From Brevibacterium aurantiacum (GTDB lineage: Bacteria; Actinomycetota; Actinomycetes; Actinomycetales; Brevibacteriaceae), in contig NZ_VLTK01000012.1 of assembly GCF_007558825.1 (NCBI RefSeq), positions 18,778 through 82,777 on the forward strand: a stretch of 64,000 bases of DNA, given 5' to 3'. Positions 42,840 to 51,191 of the stretch are shown one piece after another. Below the pieces are notes generated by a model. That model saw only the letters and a program-made list of their open reading frames with translations. It did not search any database and was not told the DNA's origin. The first letter of the stretch is position 1, and every line of letters begins with the position of its first letter. A program made the translations under genes and the position numbers.

Positions 42840-43478
42840 ATGCGAAAGAACACCACCCTGATGGCCACCATGGCAGTTGCCTTCATGATCGGCCTCAGTG
42901 CCTGCAACCAGAGCCAGGCGAGCGAGCCCGAAGAAGCCAGCAGCTCCCAGATCAGCGTCGACTCCCTGAGTCTCGACAACGCCTGGGTCAAGGCCGCCGA
43001 CGACGGCATGACCGCTGTCTTCGGAGAACTCGAGAACAACAGCGACAAAGACATCAACCTCGTCGCCGCGAAGTACGATGACGCTGACCAGGTCCAACTC
43101 CACGAGACTCTCGAAGACAACTCGGGAGGAATGTCGATGCAGGAGAAGAAGGGCGGCTTCACGATCCCTGCGGGCAAGTCCCTGAGCCTCAAGCCCGGTG
43201 GCGATCACATCATGGTCATGGGGTTGGCGAAGCCGATCAAACCCGGCGAGGAGATCTCGTTGGAGCTCGTCACCGCCGATCAGCAGAGCTTCCCGGTGAC
43301 CGCCATCGCCAAGGACTATTCGGGTGCGCAGGAGAACTACGCCCCTGGCGAGGCCGATGGCGAAGGCGACGGCGCCGACCACGATGACATGGACCGTACG
43401 GACATGGACCACGACGAAATGGACCACGGGGACATGGACCACGACGAGATGGTCCACGGGGACAACGATGACCACTGA
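42840..43478 (+). CDS. PCu(A)C-type copper chaperone lipoprotein
   Basis: A 212-residue exported lipoprotein (signal peptide, lipobox IGLSAC, Cys22). The cupredoxin-like PCu(A)C domain (about 40-160) shows the copper motif His88 ... Met98/Met100 ... His123-x-Met125. The C-terminus (about 180-212) is a metal-binding tail with MDHDEMDHGD repeated twice (30-bp duplication). Such chaperones deliver Cu(I) to cytochrome oxidase CuA or other envelope copper proteins. It overlaps the DyP gene by 11 bases. The 192-base gap before it shows no Shine-Dalgarno and may hold a promoter. Confidence 0.88.
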   Translation: MRKNTTLMATMAVAFMIGLSACNQSQASEPEEASSSQISVDSLSLDNAWVKAADDGMTAVFGELENNSDKDINLVAAKYDDADQVQLHETLEDNSGGMSMQEKKGGFTIPAGKSLSLKPGGDHIMVMGLAKPIKPGEEISLELVTADQQSFPVTAIAKDYSGAQENYAPGEADGEGDGADHDDMDRTDMDHDEMDHGDMDHDEMVHGDNDDH

Positions 43479-44787
43479 GTCTGAGTCCAGAGATGCCTCT
43501 TCTGATTCTCACGGCTTCAGCCGCCGACGTCTCATCGCATCGGTGGCAGCCGCCGGAGGGACGGGAGTGGTCGGCGCCGTCGCAGGCTTCGGTGTGGGAC
43601 GATCCGGTGCTGGCGGCCGTGCCGAGGACTCGCCGTCCCGGGATCTCCGCGGAGCCAACGGGTCGCTCACCGAACCGTTCTACGCCCCTCACCAGTCCGG
43701 GGTGGAGACTCCTCCGCAGGCTCACGCGCACTTCCTCGCATTGACGCTGAAACCCGGAATCGACGCCGCCGAGGTGGTCCGCTGGCTGCGACTGCTCACC
43801 GCAGATGCCGCCGCCCTGACGCAGGGCGGCGGCCCACTGGCCGACTCCGAACCCGAACTCGCCCACGATCCGGCGCGATTGACGGTCACGTTCGGATTCG
43901 GCCGCGGCCTTGTGACGCTGGCGGGGCAGAATTCCGTGCCCACCTGGTTAGGTCCACTGGAGAAGTTTCCGATCGATGATCTCGAACCGGACCTGTGCAC
44001 AGGCGATCTGCTCCTGCAGATCTGCGGTGACGATCCGCTGGCCTTGGCACATGCACGAAGGATGCTGTGGAAGGATTCCCGGACCTTCGCCGAGGTGGCC
44101 TGGCAGAGGGATGGGTTCCGCCGTTCCTACGGCAGCAAAGCAGAGGGGAAGACCCAACGGAACCTCTTCGGACAGTTAGATGGGACAGCCAACCCCGGTC
44201 CCGGATCCGAAGACTTCGCGCGCATCATCTGGGGACAGGGCACCGGCAGGGAAGATGCGGTGTACTCCGCGCGCGGGGAACCGCCGGACAACCTCGGTGC
44301 ACATCTGCCTGAGTGGATGCGCGGGGGAACGACCCTGGTGCTGCGCGATATCGCGATGAACTTGGACACCTGGGATAGGGCTGACCGGCCGGCACGCGAG
44401 TTCGCGACGGGACGGACCCTCGATCAAGGCGCACCGCTGTCGGGCACTGACGAGTTCGATGCTCCCGACTTCACCGCGGTCGACAAGCGCGGCCTGACGA
44501 AGATCTCGGCGGCTTCGCATGTGGCCAGGGCTCGCGATGGGCTGGGCCCGGAGACTCAGATCCACCGGCGAACGTTCAACTACGAGACGGGGGCGGGGGA
44601 GGAAGCCGGACTGCTGTTCGCATCGTTCCAAGCCGACATCGACCGGCAGTACCTGCCGATCCAACGCCGCCTCGCCGAGGTGGATCTGCTCAATGAGTGG
44701 ACCACGCCGATCGGGTCGACGGTGTGGGCGATTCCGCCGGGCGTCCAGGAGGGGGAGTACATCGGACAGAGCCTCTTCGAGAGGTGA
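43468..44787 (+). CDS. Tat-exported dye-decolourising peroxidase (DyP, DtpA/EfeB-like)
   Basis: A 439-residue heme peroxidase with a twin-arginine signal (SRRRLIASVAAAGG, about residues 18-31). The family motif GxxDG is GQLDG (235-239), with distal Asp238. The proximal heme His is probably in ISAASHVARAR, followed by IHRRTFNY. ATG 43468 lies inside the PCuAC gene. In Streptomyces lividans a Tat-exported DyP (DtpA) works with an extracytoplasmic copper chaperone and Sco in copper trafficking; this locus has the same pairing, so a copper-linked role is more likely than iron uptake through EfeUOB, whose other genes are absent. Confidence 0.9.
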   Translation: MTTESESRDASSDSHGFSRRRLIASVAAAGGTGVVGAVAGFGVGRSGAGGRAEDSPSRDLRGANGSLTEPFYAPHQSGVETPPQAHAHFLALTLKPGIDAAEVVRWLRLLTADAAALTQGGGPLADSEPELAHDPARLTVTFGFGRGLVTLAGQNSVPTWLGPLEKFPIDDLEPDLCTGDLLLQICGDDPLALAHARRMLWKDSRTFAEVAWQRDGFRRSYGSKAEGKTQRNLFGQLDGTANPGPGSEDFARIIWGQGTGREDAVYSARGEPPDNLGAHLPEWMRGGTTLVLRDIAMNLDTWDRADRPAREFATGRTLDQGAPLSGTDEFDAPDFTAVDKRGLTKISAASHVARARDGLGPETQIHRRTFNYETGAGEEAGLLFASFQADIDRQYLPIQRRLAEVDLLNEWTTPIGSTVWAIPPGVQEGEYIGQSLFER

Positions 44788-44793
44788 AGCTGT

Positions 44794-45354
44794 TCAGAAC
44801 AACGGGCGGGGGAGTGCATCTTCGAACTCGAGCAGCCAACGCTTGGTGGCCAACCCTTCGCCGCGACGACCGCCGGAGTAGCCGCCCAGCCCATCGCTGG
44901 CCACGACTCGATGGCAGGCGATGACCAGCGGGAGTGGATTCAGGCCCATGATGCTGCCGATAGCCCGTGCGGGGATTCCCGTCCCGCTGCGCCGGGCAAG
45001 CTCGCCGTAGGTGACGGTGGTGCCGGGTCCAACCGTCTCGTCGAGAGTGGTGAGCACCGTCCGCGCGGTTGCCGAGATCTGCCCCAGGTCCAGGGGCAGA
45101 TCGAAGGTGGTCAAGGTTCCGTCGAAGTAGGCGCGAAGCTGTCGCAGTGCTTCGACGAGAAGAGGGTCAGCGTCGGGGCCAGCAGTGCCCAGACCGGTGT
45201 CGTCGAGCTGACCGGATTCTGTGTCCGACTCTCGCCAAGTGACTCGGGTGATGGACCGCCCGTTGCTGGTGACGGTGATGGGGCCGACGGGAGTGCCCGT
45301 CGTAGCTTGAGTAGAAAAATCCTCGGTATGGAACTCGTACGAACTCATCGTCAT
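44794..45354 (-). CDS. ogt: methylated-DNA--protein-cysteine methyltransferase
   Basis: A 186-residue O6-alkylguanine repair protein that takes the alkyl group onto a Cys once and for all. The active site reads PLVIACHRVVASDGLGGYSGG; the residue before Cys is Ala where Pro is usual (PCHRV). The helix-turn-helix with the Arg finger is TYGELARRSGTGIPARAIGSIMGLNPL. GGGAGGAG lies upstream; ATG 45354 or 45348 could be the start. It converges on the DyP gene with 6 bases between stops. Confidence 0.92.
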   Translation of the reverse strand: MTMSSYEFHTEDFSTQATTGTPVGPITVTSNGRSITRVTWRESDTESGQLDDTGLGTAGPDADPLLVEALRQLRAYFDGTLTTFDLPLDLGQISATARTVLTTLDETVGPGTTVTYGELARRSGTGIPARAIGSIMGLNPLPLVIACHRVVASDGLGGYSGGRRGEGLATKRWLLEFEDALPRPLF

Positions 45355-45450
45355 ACATCTCCTCCCTGTCGGTGCAAAGCCAGCGCACTATTACGGCCGA
45401 GCCATAGGGCGCTGTTGAAGGTCACGGCGCTGAGTTCGTTCACCAATCTG

Positions 45451-45494
45451 CGAAAGACCCTCCGGCTCTTGTGAACGAGCCGAAGGGTCTTTCG
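45451..45494 (-). terminator. terminator after the betaine transporter operon
   Basis: Arms of 18 bases (45451-45468 and 45477-45494) with one mismatch and an 8-base loop, 42 bases beyond the stop of the substrate-binding protein gene. Arms end in CTTTCG, giving a short T-rich run in either direction. Confidence 0.8.
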
Positions 45495-45535
45495 AATGGG
45501 TTCAGGGCATCATGATCTGATTCCCTGAACTTGGA

Positions 45536-46444
45536 TCACTTCTCTTCGTCGGCGATCTCGCCCTCGTAGGCGTCTGGGTTGCTCTTCAGCCATTCGGCAA
45601 TGGCTGCTTCGCCATCGTCCTTGTGCTCATTGACGACGAGATCCTCGAGGTCACCGTACTGCTTGTCATCGAGCTTCATCTTGCCGATGTAGTCAGCGGC
45701 CTCTGGGAAGTCTTCGGCGAATGACTTGGTGCCGGTGAAGTGCAGCTTCTCCGCCTCGCCCATCGCGCCCTTCGGATCCTCGAGGTCCTTGACCGGGTAG
45801 GCGTTATTCGCCCAGAACGGGCGCCACAGTGTGACGACGATGTCCTCTTCGGCGTCGGTGGCATTGCCGAGCTCGGTGAGCATGGCTGCTGTCGACGAGG
45901 TGACGAGCTCGTACTCCTTGTCCAAACCGTAATCGGGGATCATCTTCTTCGTGGCCGCGGTCAGACCGGCGCCGGGCTCGATGCCGATGATCTTTCCGTC
46001 GAAGTCCTTGCCCTTGCCTTTGAGATCCTCGATCGAGTTGATGTCCTTCATGTACTTCGGCACCGCGATGGTGAGCACAGCGTTGTCGTAGTATGCACCG
46101 ACATCAGAAAGATCGTCGCCGTATTTGTCGATGTACTGTTTGTGCGTGACCTCGGGCCACGAGGAAGGGTACATGTCGACGTCGCCATTGGCGATGCCGG
46201 CGTAGAGGACTGCGGCGTCGCTGAAGGTTTCGGTCTCGACATTGTAGCCGAGCTTTCCGAGCTGGTCTTCGAGCAGCAGCGAGACGCTCTGGCCATCGGT
46301 CCAACCGGTGACGTAGCCGAGTTTGATGTCGCCCTTGTCACCGCTTCCGCCGTCGTCCTTAGCCGCTTCCTGCGAGCAGCCGGTCAGGGCTAGGCCGAGG
46401 GCCGCGACTCCGGCGATGAATGTGGTGAGGAATCTATTCTTCAT
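45536..46444 (-). CDS. glycine betaine/choline-type ABC transporter, substrate-binding lipoprotein
   Basis: A 302-residue lipoprotein (signal peptide, lipobox LALTGC) of the OpuAC/ProX class. Residues 40-55 (LGYVTGWTDGQSVS) and PSSWPEVTHKQYIDKYGDD, IGIEPGAGLTAATKKMIPDYGLD and VVTLWRPFWANNAYPVKDL contain the Trp residues that form the aromatic cage for the trimethylammonium group. AAGGAAC precedes the ATG. Third gene of the operon; captures betaine or a related osmolyte outside the membrane. Confidence 0.92.
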   Translation of the reverse strand: MKNRFLTTFIAGVAALGLALTGCSQEAAKDDGGSGDKGDIKLGYVTGWTDGQSVSLLLEDQLGKLGYNVETETFSDAAVLYAGIANGDVDMYPSSWPEVTHKQYIDKYGDDLSDVGAYYDNAVLTIAVPKYMKDINSIEDLKGKGKDFDGKIIGIEPGAGLTAATKKMIPDYGLDKEYELVTSSTAAMLTELGNATDAEEDIVVTLWRPFWANNAYPVKDLEDPKGAMGEAEKLHFTGTKSFAEDFPEAADYIGKMKLDDKQYGDLEDLVVNEHKDDGEAAIAEWLKSNPDAYEGEIADEEK

Positions 46445-46500
46445 TGTATGTTCCTTTTCTCTTGTATTCGACAGGTTGTGTCTGTGACGGCTGGGGATGG

Positions 46501-47400
46501 TCAGGCCTGTGCAGCAGTGGCCTTCTTCTTTGCGCTCCGGTTACGGAATGTAGCGATCAGTGAGTTCGGAAAGTCCTTCGCAGTGCCCAGGGCGGCTGTC
46601 ACTCTGTCGAGGTAGACCGCAATGATGACCACGCCGAGTCCGGATTCGACGCCGAGTGGCAGGTTCTGGCTGGCGACCGCTTCGACGACGTTCTTGCCCA
46701 AGCCGTCGGCCCCGACGAAGCCGGCGATGACGGCCATGGCCAGAGCAAGCATGATGACCTGGTTGATGCCGGCCATGATCGTCGGCGTAGCGAGCGGCAG
46801 TTGGACGCCCCTGAGGATCTGCCCCGGTGTTGCACCGAAGGACTGACCGGCTTCGACCGTCTCCGAGTCGACTCCGCGAATTCCGAGTTCGGTGAATCTC
46901 ACACCTGGAGGCAAGGCGAAGATGACCGTCGAAACAAGGCCGGGCACCACACCGATGCTGAAGAAGGTGACAGCGGGAATGAGGTAGACGAATGCGGGCA
47001 TGGTCTGCATGAAGTCGAGCACGGGTCGGATCATGGCAGAGGCCGTATCGTTCCTGGCCGCCAGGATGCCGACCGGGATTGCGATGATGACTGCGATGAC
47101 CGCGGCAATGATGACCAGTGCCAGTGTCTGCATCGAGGGCACCCACTGATCCATCGTCACGATGAAGAACAACGTGATCAGCGTCCCCAGCGCCATCTGC
47201 CAGGACCGCAGGACCCAGCCGATGAGCGCGAGCAGAATCATGATGACGAGAGGATGCAGATCAACCAGCACATTGGTGAGTGAATCGATGAGGAAGGTGA
47301 AGAGGAAGGTGATGAAGTCAAAGAACCAGGCGACGTTGTCTTTGAGCCAGTCGAAGACAGTGTCGACCCAGACTCCTACTGGGATTCTGATGTTCTCCAT
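46501..47400 (-). CDS. glycine betaine-type ABC transporter permease
   Basis: A 299-residue permease of the ProW/OpuAB class with about seven spans. The cytoplasmic coupling loop is EAGQSFGATPGQILRGVQLPLATPTIMAGINQVIM (about 185-220). ATG 47400 overlaps the ATPase stop (TAATG). The last residues are Lys/Ala-rich. It would form a homodimeric channel with the ATPase and the binding protein encoded on either side. Confidence 0.93.
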   Translation of the reverse strand: MENIRIPVGVWVDTVFDWLKDNVAWFFDFITFLFTFLIDSLTNVLVDLHPLVIMILLALIGWVLRSWQMALGTLITLFFIVTMDQWVPSMQTLALVIIAAVIAVIIAIPVGILAARNDTASAMIRPVLDFMQTMPAFVYLIPAVTFFSIGVVPGLVSTVIFALPPGVRFTELGIRGVDSETVEAGQSFGATPGQILRGVQLPLATPTIMAGINQVIMLALAMAVIAGFVGADGLGKNVVEAVASQNLPLGVESGLGVVIIAVYLDRVTAALGTAKDFPNSLIATFRNRSAKKKATAAQA

Positions 47401-48710
47401 TAGAGATCGCCCCTCCCACTTGCCGCTTCGGTTTCTGACGCATCATCCGTCTCGGCGAGGATCTGGTCGATGAGTCCGGTGTCCACTGGTGCAGTCCACT
47501 CCAGGTTGGCGTCATCGTGGGTCTGCTCTCCGTCCCCGTTCTGGCTGCCCAGAGCGGCGAGCAGGGTCGCTCGAGGGACGACCCCGACGAGATGCCCTTC
47601 GTCATTCGTCACTGGTACAGGAAGAGGGGTCTCCGATGACGGGAGGAACAGCTCGATGAGCAGATCCTCGGGTGATGCTGATGTCGTCATCGGTTGGATG
47701 ATCTCGTCCAGGGTGTTCCCGCCATTGCGGAGATGGTCGATGCAGTCACGATCGCTGACGACACCGAGGAATTTGCGGTGGCGGTCGGTGACGTAGATCG
47801 CCGAAGCATTGCTCTCACGCATGTTGCGCAGAGCAACACGAGGTCCGTTCTGGTTGGTCACGACCTGTCGTGCCTTTTCCATCACGTTGCTCGCTGTCAG
47901 GACACGGGCACGATCGACGTCGTGGACGAACTGTGCGACGTAGTCATTGGCGGGATCGGTGAGGATCTCTTCTGGTGTGCCGACTTGGACGATGCGCCCG
48001 TTGCGCATGACTGCGATCCGATCACCGAGGAACATTGCCTCGTTGAGATCGTGGGTGATGAAGATGATGGTCTTCTTGAGCTCGCCCTGCAGCTCCACGA
48101 GCTGCTCCTGCATCTCGCGCCGGATGAGCGGATCCAGTGCAGAAAACGCCTCGTCCATGAGCAGGATGTCGGTTTCGGCAGCGAGTGCTCGTGCCAGACC
48201 CACACGCTGCTGCATGCCGCCGGAGAGCTGCTCGGGGTACTTGTCTCCCCAGCCTTCGAGGCCGACGGCTTTAAGCCAGCGGTCCGCGACTTCGTCGCGC
48301 TTGGCCTTCTCCGTCCCTCGGATCTCAAGTGCATAGGAGGCGTTGTCGCGAACCGTCCGGTGCGGGAGCAGCGCGAAGTGTTGGAAGACCATTGAGATGT
48401 GTTCGCTGCGTACCTTGCGCAAAGCTGCCGCATCGATCTTGGCGATGTCTGTGCCCAGGACTTCGACTGACCCCGTGGTCGGAGCCCACAGCCCGTTGAG
48501 TGTGCGGATAAGAGTGGACTTGCCGGAACCGGAGAGTCCCATGACGACGAAGATCTCACCCGCTTCGACCTCAAAGCTGGCATCGATGACCGCCGCTGTG
48601 CCGAGCTTTGTGAGTTCGTCGCGATCTGCACCTTCTTCAAGACGCTTGACGACTTCCTTCTGACGCTTGCCGAAGACCTTGTACACGTTTGACGCTTTGA
48701 CTACGCTCAC
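47400..48710 (-). CDS. glycine betaine-type ABC transporter ATP-binding protein with CBS domains
   Basis: A 436-residue ATPase of the ProV/OpuAA class. Walker A GLSGSGKST, Q-loop QHFALLPHRTV, signature LSGGMQQRVGLARAL, Walker B ILLMDEAFSALD and switch His in FITHDL are complete. Residues about 265-400 are two CBS domains, which sense ionic strength in OpuA-type transporters. GTG 48710 is chosen: AAGGAGGA lies 5 bases upstream; the ATG 11 codons earlier (48743) would include that site in the coding region. Confidence 0.93.
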   Translation of the reverse strand: MSVVKASNVYKVFGKRQKEVVKRLEEGADRDELTKLGTAAVIDASFEVEAGEIFVVMGLSGSGKSTLIRTLNGLWAPTTGSVEVLGTDIAKIDAAALRKVRSEHISMVFQHFALLPHRTVRDNASYALEIRGTEKAKRDEVADRWLKAVGLEGWGDKYPEQLSGGMQQRVGLARALAAETDILLMDEAFSALDPLIRREMQEQLVELQGELKKTIIFITHDLNEAMFLGDRIAVMRNGRIVQVGTPEEILTDPANDYVAQFVHDVDRARVLTASNVMEKARQVVTNQNGPRVALRNMRESNASAIYVTDRHRKFLGVVSDRDCIDHLRNGGNTLDEIIQPMTTSASPEDLLIELFLPSSETPLPVPVTNDEGHLVGVVPRATLLAALGSQNGDGEQTHDDANLEWTAPVDTGLIDQILAETDDASETEAASGRGDL

Positions 48711-48840
48711 GTGATTCCTCCTTACATTCTTGAACTTCCGCAAGAACGAGAGGCTTCACCCCCGTTTTGCGATGCGGTGGTGGTCGATCCGAACTGGGTC
48801 GATCGCTCACTCGCCTCACCGCACACGGATATCTCACTCC

Positions 48841-48880
48841 CTATTGTAGTTTTGTTCAGGATTTTCGGTAGTAGTTTTGT
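48841..48880 (-). promoter_or_regulatory. opu promoter region with -10 and 10-bp direct repeat
   Basis: On the minus strand TACAAT (48848-48843) is a good -10 element about 130 bases before the ATPase start. The plus-strand decamer GTAGTTTTGT occurs twice, at 48846-48855 and 48871-48880, 25 bases apart, overlapping the -10 and -35 regions. No good -35 is seen, as expected for an activated promoter. Confidence 0.4.
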
Positions 48881-48942
48881 CGATAGAACACGGAGCGGCG
48901 AACTTGACGGCCGCTCTGACCTGGGGTTATGTAGACCAATGC

Positions 48943-48958
48943 GTTACTTGATTGTTAC
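48943..48958. promoter_or_regulatory. perfect MtrA-like direct repeat upstream of the betaine transporter operon
   Basis: GTTAC-TTGATT-GTTAC, two identical pentamers with an 11-base period, about 235 bases before the ATPase start and about 100 bases upstream of the predicted -10. MtrA controls osmoprotectant transporters (proP, betP) in Corynebacterium glutamicum, so the site fits the gene it precedes. The rest of the 380-base gap (48711-49090) holds no gene. Confidence 0.5.
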
Positions 48959-49090
48959 AAACCGCTCTTGAGGCATATAGGTATAGCCTTATTCGATTTG
49001 TTACACAATGCGGATTTTTGATGGTGAACGAGGTTGTCCGCTCTCGGAGGAGATACGGCCTTGAGTCAGCGACTATTCAGAGAGAGGAGT

Positions 49091-49891
49091 TCAAGAACCA
49101 GCGCTCAGGAACCCGATGATCTCCGCAGTGACCACCTCGGCGAACTCTTCGAAGAAGCCATGCCGACCTCCAGGGGTGATGCGGATACGGGAGTTCGGTA
49201 TGCGCTCATGCAGCAGGTGGGCGTTGGCCACGGGGTTCATGAGGTCCTCGTCGCCGTGGACGATGAGCGTCGGTGCAGCGATCTCCGGCAGGCGCTCCCA
49301 CGCATTGTGACGGGCACTGATGCGCAGATGTGCCGCGGACTCCTGGGCGGTCATCGTGTCATCGCCGAGGAGTTTGCTGTACCTCGGGGCCGCTGTCCAG
49401 TTCGGGGTGTAGAACAGTGAGAACAGGTACTGGGTGTGTTCACGACCGCGCAGACGTGCCAGGTTCTGGCCCACTTCTCGGGGCCGTCTGACGGAATTGG
49501 GCCCTCCGGGTGTCGTGCACCCCAGAACCAGAGCGTCGACGCGATCAGGGAAGTCCACAGCCAGCATCTGAGCGACTCGCCCACCCATCGACGTCCCGTA
49601 GACGGCAGCACGAGTGACGCCCACATGGTCGAGAACCTCGGCGGCGTCGGCGGCGAAGCTTGCAGTCGAGAGTTCACTCAGTTCACCGCGGCTGCCGCCG
49701 GTGCCGCGGTAGTCGAAGGTGACGGTGCGAAACTGGGGTTCGAAGTCCGAACGCAGTTCGTCCCACCATGCGTGAGAGTTCGATTGCCCTTGGAGAAGGA
49801 GCAGGGCAGGTGCCTCGGGTGGGCCGCTGACCTGGATCGCGAGCGGAAATCCGTCTCGAGCGGTGATGGTCATCTGGTCCCTGGTCTCCAC
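49091..49891 (-). CDS. alpha/beta hydrolase (3-oxoadipate enol-lactonase-like fold)
   Basis: A 266-residue hydrolase without signal peptide. The nucleophile elbow is YGTSMGGR (Ser at about residue 101 of this start), the acid in LIVHGDEDLMNPV and the base in GGRHGFFEEF. TFDYRGTGGS marks the oxyanion region. GTG 49891 is chosen for GAGGAA upstream; TTG 49924 and ATG 49873 are alternatives. It is divergent from aroD. Substrate unknown. Confidence 0.8.
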   Translation of the reverse strand: METRDQMTITARDGFPLAIQVSGPPEAPALLLLQGQSNSHAWWDELRSDFEPQFRTVTFDYRGTGGSRGELSELSTASFAADAAEVLDHVGVTRAAVYGTSMGGRVAQMLAVDFPDRVDALVLGCTTPGGPNSVRRPREVGQNLARLRGREHTQYLFSLFYTPNWTAAPRYSKLLGDDTMTAQESAAHLRISARHNAWERLPEIAAPTLIVHGDEDLMNPVANAHLLHERIPNSRIRITPGGRHGFFEEFAEVVTAEIIGFLSAGS

Positions 49892-49917
49892 GTGGTGTTC
49901 CTCTTCGCTGGTGCGCC

Positions 49918-49941
49918 GGCCCAAGCACCTAGGCTTGGGCC
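49918..49941. promoter_or_regulatory. dyad overlapping the leaderless aroD promoter
   Basis: GGCCCAAGC (49918-49926) and GCTTGGGCC (49933-49941) are perfect 9-base arms around ACCTAG, ending directly at the aroD ATG. The -10 TAGGCT (49930-49935) lies inside it, 6 bases before the ATG, and there is no Shine-Dalgarno. A bound protein would block the promoter. Confidence 0.45.
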
Positions 49942-50820
49942 ATGAAGCAATTGCCGTTCCTCAATGATGCCGCAGGTCACCGGGCTGCTGTCGATTCGTC
50001 CACGGCTGCTGACTCGCGGCGCCCGGCCATCATCGTTCCCGTCCAGGCAACCGTGCCCGAAGAGATCCTAGGACAGTGCAGGGCCATCGCCGACACGGGA
50101 GTCGTCGACGTCATCGAATGGCGCATCGATCCCGTGATCGACTGTGTCGCGGATGAGAGCAGCCACGGGGCCGTCCCGATTGCTCCCCAGAAACTCGCCG
50201 AGGCGGTCCTGGGCTTGGCGCCGCATGTGACTGCGGCGGGGCTTCCGGTTCTCATCACGCTGCGGACAGGGTTCGAAGGCGGGAACGCTGAAGTGAGCGA
50301 AGAGGTCTATACGGAGATCCTCACGACACTCATCACCGGGATTGCCGGAACGTCTGGTCGATCCGTACGATCCGGACCGAGGGAACCGAGTGCGGGTGTC
50401 ACGTGGGCACTCGATGTCGAAATCGATCGCCGTGGTGCCGCGGAACTCATCGACATGGCGCATGGCGAGGACCTCCCGGTGGTGGCCTCGCACCACAACT
50501 TCGCCGGAACGGACTCGGCGGAGGCGTTGGCAAACACATTCACGAGGATGGGTGCGGCCGGGGCAGATGTGGCGAAGATAGCGATGATGCCGGCGAGCAG
50601 GGCGGACGTCGCAGAGCTGCTGGGGGCCACCGCGCGAGCGGCGGAGACCCTTGAGGTTCCCGTGCTCGGAATCTCGATGGGTCAGCTGGGCAGAACCAGT
50701 CGGGTCATGGGCGCGGACTTCGGAAGCTGCGCAACGTTCGCGCAGCTGGGGGAGGCGTCGGCACCCGGCCAGATCGCCGTTGCGGATCTGGCCAGGGTGA
50801 TCGCCGAACTCTACGGCTGA
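49942..50820 (+). CDS. aroD: type I 3-dehydroquinate dehydratase
   Basis: A 292-residue class I dehydroquinase (Schiff-base enzyme) of the shikimate or quinate pathway. VIEWRIDP (about residues 53-60), the catalytic His in ASHHNF (about 173-178) and the Schiff-base Lys in VAKIAMMP (about 209-216) are present; FGSCATFAQLGEASAPGQI closes the barrel. Actinobacteria mostly use the unrelated type II enzyme (AroQ), so this may be the catabolic or a second enzyme. It appears leaderless. Confidence 0.92.
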   Translation: MKQLPFLNDAAGHRAAVDSSTAADSRRPAIIVPVQATVPEEILGQCRAIADTGVVDVIEWRIDPVIDCVADESSHGAVPIAPQKLAEAVLGLAPHVTAAGLPVLITLRTGFEGGNAEVSEEVYTEILTTLITGIAGTSGRSVRSGPREPSAGVTWALDVEIDRRGAAELIDMAHGEDLPVVASHHNFAGTDSAEALANTFTRMGAAGADVAKIAMMPASRADVAELLGATARAAETLEVPVLGISMGQLGRTSRVMGADFGSCATFAQLGEASAPGQIAVADLARVIAELYG

Positions 50821-50891
50821 CCGCTCAGCGGCTCCGACCCATCAGCCGGTCGAACGATCAGCGATGCTGATTATTCAACGGAGCCGCCTGG

Positions 50892-51191
50892 TCAGTCGAC
50901 GCCTTCTTCGATCTGCTTGCGGAACTTCTTGGGCAGAGCCTCGTCGCCGAAGCTGTTGCGCACGGTGCTGGCGGCGATGCGCTGCACGACGAGCTGTGCC
51001 ACTGCGACGCCGACGCCGGAGACGATGGTCCAGGCCAGAGCCTCGGACATCGAAATCTCGTCATCGACGGGGTTGTTCGGTGCTGGTCGTTTGGTCGCCT
51101 TCTCCCAAGTGAAGGTCAACGCCTTTCGAGCCGCGAATGCTGCCACGATGGGCGCTCCGACGCCGATGACCTGCCATGCGAGCTTTCCCAT
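50892..51191 (-). CDS. DUF4235 family small membrane protein
   Basis: A 99-residue protein with two predicted spans (about 4-22 and 52-72) separated by a charged stretch (EKATKRPAPNNPVDDE) and followed by a basic/acidic tail. The GKLAWQVIGVGAPIVAAFAARKALTFTWEKATK start is typical of DUF4235, common in actinobacteria and of unknown role. AAAGGA lies before the ATG. Confidence 0.85.
   Translation of the reverse strand: MGKLAWQVIGVGAPIVAAFAARKALTFTWEKATKRPAPNNPVDDEISMSEALAWTIVSGVGVAVAQLVVQRIAASTVRNSFGDEALPKKFRKQIEEGVD

Noticed and set aside
50857..50871. small palindrome ATCAGCGATGCTGAT between aroD and the DUF4235 gene
   Set aside because: Six-base arms with a 3-base loop; too weak to call a terminator or operator, although it lies between convergent genes.
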